Assembly (NCBI RefSeq): GCF_040115645.1
Contig: NC_089564.1
Location: 2,108,001 to 2,172,000, forward strand
Length of the DNA stretch: 64,000 bases
Direction of reading: 5' to 3'
From: Euwallacea fornicatus
Lineage: Eukaryota; Arthropoda; Insecta; Coleoptera; Curculionidae
The notes under the pieces were generated by a model, which was not told the origin of the DNA, did no database searches, and worked only from the letters and a program-made list of their open reading frames with translations. The position numbers were made by a program, and so were the translations under genes. Position 1 is the first letter of the stretch; every line of letters starts with the position of its first letter. Shown here one piece after another: positions 57,416 to 64,000 of this stretch.

Positions 57416-59723
57416 TTTGGTTTTTCGCGAATATTCCCGCAAGTGTTCTGAATTTTTTAAATATAAAAAAGCAGTTTCTAAAACGAGCATTCATAAATTG
57501 CGCAGCTTTGCCTTAGTGTAGTCTTACTTCCCGTCGACCCCCTGTGTTACAACTGAGAAAGTGATGGAATAATAGGATTGTCCTTAACGCTATCGTAAGC
57601 TACTAAAAAAATTGTCCCAGTAAATATACTCGTTTATTAAACTAACGTGATAACTAAATCATCAGGCCATCGAATCGGCGTTCTGCTGCTAACTGGAAAA
57701 CTAGAGAAGACAGAACATCTCGACTCATTTCCTTAAACTGGTCCTCAAAAACAACACAGAAAGTACCCCGTTCGTTTTCCTCTGCGTTCAATAGTTAGCG
57801 AGGTTACCTATGTAAACATAGAAATTTGCCCACCCTGTACATACGCTTCCGCCTCGAAAACATTTTACTTAAAATCCAGAATAGAAGACCAGTAAAACTG
57901 GAACAAACTCAAATTTATTTGGACAAACAAGACGAGTCCAGTCTGCCTGGCCATTCACAAAGATATATGCAGAATGTTAAGCCCTATGCTCAACATGCAA
58001 TTTGTTATGAAAACATACTGCACTAACAATGTTGTGAGGAAGGAATTTTATTCTGCATAAATTCGTTCTTTTTAGATTACACGTCCCCTAGATTTGGAAT
58101 AGCGAGGCCGTTAAATTTATTAGATTTGAAATAATTTACAAAAGTCACGACTCTTACGAAAACCCTCTTTCTCGCCCGTTTCGAACGTGACTGGAGCCTG
58201 AAAGCAAAGTTTGCAGTGTGGTAAGTCGTAAATGGTTTGTCGTAAGTTGCCGAATAGGGTTTGCCTTTCGGTAAATTAGTTCTTTGATAATTTAATTTTT
58301 GCATTCTTGTCACATTTACTAGAAGTTTACTACCACTAAGATTCTTTCCAGTTAATGCTATTGCCTTCGCGAAAACAAAATTAAATCTGGAAAAACCGAA
58401 ATATTCTAAATATGCAAATTTTTATGCAGAAGCTGCTTTGTTTTCCGTCAGTAATGAATAATTTATCAAAAATGTTCCAGAAGAAACCCAATTTCAAAAT
58501 TAGATCAATAATAACTGCCACAACAAGCAATAGCCCACTTCAATTTAATATCATCTCATCCTTATTCCACACCGAAGGCCAAGACGCGTGACTCAAATAA
58601 CAAAAACATGAATTGTGTCTGAAGTTGGTCTATTTTGCATGGATATTTTACCTTTATGCCTCTATGGATCTCAAAGAGCCGACTGATTTATGTGGGAAAT
58701 TTAATAGAAAATCCGCCGGGCCATACGGAATAGAAATAGAGTTCGAAACAAGTGGAAAATCAATTTTGCATTCCCTATAGGTAATTCGGAAATATTCTAG
58801 AACAATCAATAATAAATCGCAGTATTAGGTGTTAAAGTCTGATATGAATGTTTAAATTGACTTCAAATCCCACGGGAATGAAACGTGGGGTGGGCTTTCC
58901 TTTTTGCTCAATACTCGTTAAATGGAAATATAAAACTATGACTTCACATAAAATCCGGGCTACAAATTTAGGGAACAAAAACCCGGGAGAACCTTTTTTC
59001 AGGATAACGAGTTGGGGTGAAGGTAATTCCTAAAGGGAATGAATGTTGGTCGTAAATTTAGATTCTGCAATTAACTTACGTTGCGTTGTGCCGATCCATT
59101 TGGAAGAGATGAAGAAGTCCGTGCAGGTCAAGTAATAGATTTTTAGCTTTGAAATATGGAAAACGGTTTTACGAAAATCTGACACGAAACAATTTACAAA
59201 CATCACTTTACCGGCAGCCCGCGGTAAATCAAAAAATCAATACCTCTATTCACCTGATTGTCCTTCATTTCGATTATACGAAATCGTCCTGAAAATGTCC
59301 TTACGCTCTACACTATACGGTGAACACTGGCTTCAATTTCAAACAATGAAAATGGGAGTCAGAGGGAGCATTGATCAAAGATAGATTGCTTATCTATAAA
59401 ACATACTGTATTACCTTTACCTTTGCCTTATTTCTAGATATCCTGTAGAATTCGACTCTAATCGAATATACTCAGCCAAGGGAGCCCTATTTCTATTTTA
59501 TTTCTTTTATTTACTTATCCGCTATGCTCAGTAAATGTTGATGACTGCCTCTTACTTTCCTTAAACTAAAAAAATATTTGTCTTTTTAGCCCTCCGTTGC
59601 ATAATATACGTACAGGGTGAGACGAATTCGTGTCTTTGAATGTGCTTTTGTGCGAGATATTTTAATCGTTTTCGCAGAAGTAGGTAATAAAATTGTAAGA
59701 TGAAAGCTTTCAAATTCATCTAT
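57416..59723. other. Unassigned interval with isolated transposon tips
   Basis: CCCACCCTGTACATACG near 57829 and GTACAGGGTGAGACG near 59610 look like single tips. No gene supported; the 57826-58026 and 58848-59033 frames are unrecognised. Confidence 0.45.
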
Positions 59724-59725
59724 TA

Positions 59726-61005
59726 CGTGTATACCTATGACTGCGCGTTTTTATTTCTAGTTCTATTTTCTTTGAAAAAATATTTTTTTATTTAAGGAAT
59801 TTTATTTCATTTTTTGCTCCGTATTACCAGCTTTCTATTTATATATGATAATTGCCATATGACCTTTTAAAACTTTTCAATTAAGGTTTAAATACGTCCA
59901 ATTTTGTGCCGAATAAACATCATTTGCGGGAAGCTTTGCTCTTCCTTTCCCATCTTAAGAAAAACGCCACTGCCGCTCACCAAATGCTCGTTGAGGCTTA
60001 TGGCAATGATGCTGCATCTGTAAGAACTTGCCAACAATGGTCTCAGCGCTTCAAATCAGGTGATTTCGACCTCAACGACAAGGAGCATGGTAAGCCATCG
60101 AAAAAATTTGAAGACGAAGAACTGCAGGCTTCGTTGGACGAAGACGCCGCGCAAACGCAAGAACAGCTCGCATCTTCCCTTAACGTCACGCAGAAAACGC
60201 TTTCGGTTCGTCTTCACGCTATGGGAAAAATTCAAAAGGAAGGAAAATGGATGCCTTATGAATTGACGGAAAGGAACAAGGAGCAACGAAAAACGACGTG
60301 TGAGATCTTGCTTGAACGTTTTCAAAGAAAGTCTTTTCTACATCGTATCGTGACCGGAGATGAAAAATGGCTTCACTTCGACAATCCAAAGAGGAAAAAA
60401 TCATGGGTGAGCCCGGGTGAGCCGACAACCTCGACCGCAAAGCCAAATATCCACGGGAAGAAGGTATTGCTCTGCATTTGGTGGGACCAGCGCAACATAC
60501 TGTATTACGAGCTTCTCCAACCTGGCGAAACAGTCACTGTCAATCGTTACGTCCAACAACTAGTGCAGTTGCGTAACCAACTCGCAGTAAAGAGGCCAGA
60601 ATGGGCGGATCGACACGACAAAGTCATACTGCTTCATGACAACGCAAAGCCTCATGTCGCTCAACCAGTCAAGGACACCTTGAAGGATTTCAAATGGGAA
60701 GTCTTACCGCACCCGCCATACTCGCCAGATGTCGCCCCGTCGGATTATCACCTTTTCCGTTCAATGGCTCACGGTTTGGCAGAGCAGCGCTTCCAGAATC
60801 GCCAAGAAGTCCAAGAATGGCTTGATGAATGGATCGCTTCGAAACCGACGAATTTTTTTTACCATGGAATCCATAAACTGCCTAATCTCTGGGAAAATGT
60901 TGTCATTAACGATGGAAATTATTTTTAATAAACATTGTTAATAAATTTATACAGTTTCAAGCAGTTGAAAATGCGTAAAAAAACGCGGAGTCGTAGGTAT
61001 ACACC
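59726..61005 (+). mobile_element. Complete mariner element (1280 bp)
   Basis: Inverted ends CGTGTATACCTATGACTGCG (left) and the reverse complement of CGCGGAGTCGTAGGTATACA (right) enclose the element. TA lies on each side (59724-59725 and 61006-61007). Its coding region fills most of its length. The left tip is CGTG where the right tip gives GGTG, a single difference at the very end. Confidence 0.9.
59894..60928 (+). CDS. Mariner transposase, open throughout, start codon changed to ACG
   Basis: The frame is uninterrupted from a TAA at 59882 to TAA 60928. By alignment to relatives (compare MSGFVPQNDDLRKAL at 23038) the protein should start at 59894, where ATG has become ACG (TSNFVPNKHH). The next in-frame GTG (59906) and later ATG codons are alternatives; the first inner ATG comes after the start of the first helix-turn-helix. 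About 345 residues: two helix-turn-helix motifs, the linker, then catalytic aspartates in TGDEKWLHFDN, LLHDNAKPH and SPDVAPSDYH with 34 residues between the last two. The WVPHEL-type linker is WMPYEL. It ends FYHGIHKLPNLW, then VVINDGNYF, a normal length and C-terminus. AATAAA follows. Enzyme activity would depend on start choice. Confidence 0.9.
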   Translation, partial: TSNFVPNKHHLREALLFLSHLKKNATAAHQMLVEAYGNDAASVRTCQQWSQRFKSGDFDLNDKEHGKPSKKFEDEELQASLDEDAAQTQEQLASSLNVTQKTLSVRLHAMGKIQKEGKWMPYELTERNKEQRKTTCEILLERFQRKSFLHRIVTGDEKWLHFDNPKRKKSWVSPGEPTTSTAKPNIHGKKVLLCIWWDQRNILYYELLQPGETVTVNRYVQQLVQLRNQLAVKRPEWADRHDKVILLHDNAKPHVAQPVKDTLKDFKWEVLPHPPYSPDVAPSDYHLFRSMAHGLAEQRFQNRQEVQEWLDEWIASKPTNFFYHGIHKLPNLWENVVINDGNYF

Positions 61006-61007
61006 TA

Positions 61008-62568
61008 ATACTTTGTAGCAAATTGGCTCGCTACATTCGAATTGTTGCGAACGTATAAATAACGATAAAATAAAGCAGATAATTGAAAAATTTAAGCAAA
61101 AATTCAAATTTTATTTTCCAGTCAAAGTCAATATATAAAAGAAATGGATGAAAAGCGTATCCATTTTCAGACATAATGACTGTAAAATCACTGTCTGAAA
61201 GTGCCTCAGCACTGATGAGCCCGACGCACTTAGGCATCCAAAGAAAGCAATTTTACACAGTCGCTTTGTCCAAAAATGTGTAGGGTTTAAAAAATAGCTT
61301 AAATTCGTTACCTTCTTAATTTCCATGGAAATTATCTTTGTAGCAAGTTACCAGGACATTGACATATTTTGACCTTTTGAATAAAAAAATCATATTCTTT
61401 ATCACTATTTTAGCAGCTATTGTTTCCATAAACTTTATATTACTTATAACGTTAACAGGATTTTTATGGGTCTTTACTTATAGCTACTGCACTTACGCGC
61501 CTGCATAAAACGATTTTCTAGTCAGTTTGTCCAAAAATTGGTAAGTTGTCTATCCATTTATTCCACACGTTGGCTTTGACCCACATTCCAAAACCAAATC
61601 TCATTTTTTGCTTAATTTCTTCAGATATCAGATTTATTTTTGTGGTTATTTGCGCTCAATTTCATTATCTATCAATCCCGCAAAACAGATTTGCTTATAA
61701 TTTTCCACTTTGTAATTTTGTAATTATGTACGCTCCATTCCATATTGTAATTTGTAGTTTTGTGCTTACTTCGAATCTATTAAACCTCAGAACTTCTAAC
61801 TATTGTCCTCCTTTCATCATCCTCCAATGCCCAATTTTCTCAATAATTACGAGAAATAAAAAGTTTTGAGATGAAATCGATTTTGCGACTTTCTAATGTG
61901 ACTACACTCGTGCTTCGTACATTTCTCAAGATACTTGGATGAGAATTTGTAACACCCTCTGGAAAGGAAAAACTAGCTGCGTATGTACTTTCCTTAGTAG
62001 CTTTATTAAATAAATACTTGTTACCCTAGTTTACATAGCAGGTATTAATATATAAAGGATCAAGGAATTCCAAGAAGGCAACGACAACAATTCACATGGT
62101 TTGCACAGTTTCGCAGTATCCTAATTTCTTGCAAACATGATTTTGCTGAATTTATAATATTGTCAGAAAGCAAGGAAGTAGATACTGTTAAAATATATTG
62201 ATGTAAGTAACTTAAGCTCCCTTAGAAACTTTCCGAACTCGACATTTTCTATAGAAATAATAAAATCAGAGCATGAAATTGGTTAATTCCTTATTTTCCC
62301 AGAAATCTTCTTCATGGTAAGTTATAACGTCATATTATAACTTTACCAGGAGTTGTTTCCATGGAAGGTACCTTTTGAGTAAAATTGACAAAACTTTGTT
62401 CTGCTGGTCCTTACCTAAAACCGTATAAGTCTGATGCAGGTAAACTATTGCCGGTGAACAATTATTGTTTTTTTGCGGATCATTTGTTTTGTATTAACTT
62501 TAATCTAGAACAAAGGATGCTAATTCTAATATCTCGTCTACACCCCCTTCTCTTGCACAGTCTATATA
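61008..62568. other. Unassigned AT-rich interval
   Basis: I see no gene or transposon tips. The frame 61546-61869 (107 codons) is rich in I, F and L and unlike known proteins. Confidence 0.5.
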
Positions 62569-62570
62569 TA

Positions 62571-63324
62571 CAGGCTGTTCCTTAATGATGTGCGGATATT
62601 TTAAAGTGATATTCTACATGAAAAAATAATGATAGTTTGTTACATAAACCATTTTCCAAAAACGCTCCGTTACGAAAATACAGGGTTGCAAAATTTTACA
62701 AAAAAAATGAAACTTAACGAATGTTTGCGAAAAGTTCTTGAGATATTCAATGAAATTTGGTATGTAAAGACAGTTTATAAAGGGGACATTAATTGCAATA
62801 AAAATATGAGTTTCAATGCAAATTTATTTTAAACTATTTTAACACATTAAATAAAACAATACAAATTTAATACATTATGAATTAACGTCATAATGAAATA
62901 TTAATTAAAAGTAATAAAAAATTTAAAAAAAAACGATTTTTATAAGTGTTAAAAATGACCCCCTTCACTTAATAAGCATGCTTCTGCCCTTCTTCCCATT
63001 GAATCGTACACTCTTTCCGATATTTCCAGAGTATTTTGTATTCTGCCATTCGCATGTTACAACTATCCCCTTTTTTACACTGAACCGCATATTTTTATTG
63101 CAATTAATGTCCCTTTATGAACCGTTTTTACATATCAAATTTCATTGAAATATCTCAAACAGTTTCGGAAATATTCATTAATTTCCATTTTTTTTCCTAA
63201 ATTTTGCAGCCCTGTATTTTCATAATGAAGCATTTTAGGAACATAGTTTATATGGGAAACTATCATTATTTTTTCATACAGAATCCTGCCTTAAAATATC
63301 CGCACATTATTAAGGAACACCCTG
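62571..63324. mobile_element. MITE with CAGGSTGTTCCTTAAT ends and about 255-bp arms
   Basis: The left arm about 62571-62830 and the reverse complement of about 63068-63324 match (landmarks CAGGCTGTTCCTTAATGATG, GTGCGGATATTTTAA, AACTATCATTATTTTTTCAT in reverse). TA lies on both sides (62569-62570 and 63325-63326). It is 754 bp long, with no coding in the loop. Confidence 0.85.
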
Positions 63325-63489
63325 TAAATGCATACTGAATCAATTCACGAATTATTGGAATTGATCAATTGTAAAATCTAGAATGTTCAATAAAAAAGAG
63401 TGCATATTTCCAAAGAAAATGTTCGTCAAAAATGAAAAGCTAAACCCATTCGATTATGCCCATTTCACCGAAGGAAGTTTTTAATATAG

Positions 63490-63605
63490 GATTTCCACAT
63501 CGATAGATTGGCCAGGGCAGTGAACATCTGTGGCCACCACGAAGTCCTGACTTTGACCCAATAGATTATTTTTTTAAGTTTTTTTTGCAATTTCCCGCAA
63601 AAGAA
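63490..63605 (+). pseudogene. Transposase fragment (third catalytic region only)
   Basis: One plus-strand frame reads IGQGSEHLWPPRSPDFDPID, then YFFKFFLQFP, which matches the SPDLTPLD block (WIGRGSEHPWPPRSPDLTPL type) with the aspartate present. A stop lies just before IGQG. Neither the rest of the protein nor terminal repeats can be recognised. Confidence 0.6.
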
Positions 63606-64000
63606 AGAAGTTATAGGATAATACTCAAAAGGTGGAAAATATATAATCGGGAAAAATAACCAAACCTTGTTCAAGGTGCGATAAAATCTTAGTTTGTCCA
63701 AAAGGCTTGCAAAATGTAATGGTGTAGATGGTCGACGTTTAGAAAATTTGCTTTTTTCGATTTTTCTGTCTAATTTTCAAATTATATGTAACACTTTTAA
63801 TTCAACTAAGAGTGTTATGAATTTCGTTATGGGAAGTACACGTTACCAATGTCTCGGCATCATCATCAATTAAACAAAAATTGTATTACTTTCACATTTT
63901 ACCTGGCAAGTAGAGTGAATCAAGGAAATAACGTTAACAAAAGATTTAAAATGGCTGAATCATTTAATTAAAAATATCTAGAAAACCGTAAGACATACAA
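63606..64000. other. Unassigned end of window
   Basis: AT-rich, no gene seen. Confidence 0.5.

Noticed and set aside
63465..63701. 78-codon minus-strand frame
   Set aside because: The plus strand of the same DNA carries the RSPDFDPIDYFF transposase block, so the minus frame is its shadow.

Overview
This is eukaryotic, almost certainly insect, intergenic DNA. It is AT-rich, has no bacterial-style operons, and I found no host gene, rRNA, tRNA or CRISPR that I can support. Essentially every recognisable coding stretch is a transposase or a fragment of one, mostly from the Tc1/mariner superfamily, plus one piggyBac-like remnant. The mix of Tc1, mariner and the insect transposase group with two N-terminal helix-turn-helices and a 'SPDLTPLD' signature points to an arthropod, perhaps a beetle. 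I cannot name the species.

Layout. 1-7740: an inverted-repeat element cut by the window start, then two long-TIR transposons (1197-3786 and about 4748-7735) with decayed minus-strand transposases, each carrying an unrelated repeat. 7740-16543: mostly unassigned, with two dispersed repeats, a small MITE and a 14-bp tandem array. 16546-17963: a complete 1418-bp Tc1 element. 19353-21081: a three-level nest of inverted-repeat elements. 22869-24140: a dead mariner. 25510-29870: GC-richer, repeat-derived DNA. 29872-31356: an element with 492-bp TIRs that keeps only the DNA-binding half of a transposase. 31868-35309: a Tc1 gene split by an insertion, a mariner (33649-34912), and a transposon end carrying a LINE 3' tail. 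38113-41246: a MITE and a deleted piggyBac-like element with a 60-bp intron. 43207-45470: a near-perfect palindrome with TG...CA ends and a 5-bp target duplication, itself hit by a MITE. 46511-52560: more deletion derivatives, repeats and a third Tc1 relative. 53880-55605: another long-TIR transposon. 55996-57413: a second copy of the 1418-bp Tc1. 59726-61005: a mariner with an uninterrupted 340-codon frame but a damaged start codon. 62571-63324: a MITE.

How it fits together. Most DNA elements here begin CAGGG(T) next to a TA target, so one or a few Tc1/mariner-type transposases probably mobilised many non-autonomous relatives. Several elements keep only one half of a transposase (DNA-binding half at 29872-31356 and 40374-41246, C-terminal end at 46511-47146), and the two 1418-bp Tc1 copies share the same disabling mutations while sitting in different TA sites, so they must have moved in trans. 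Nested insertions with recoverable empty sites (43450, 32587, 35062) give a relative insertion order. Nothing here looks like a host regulatory locus, apart from a weak cluster of X-box-like sites near 45.6 kb.
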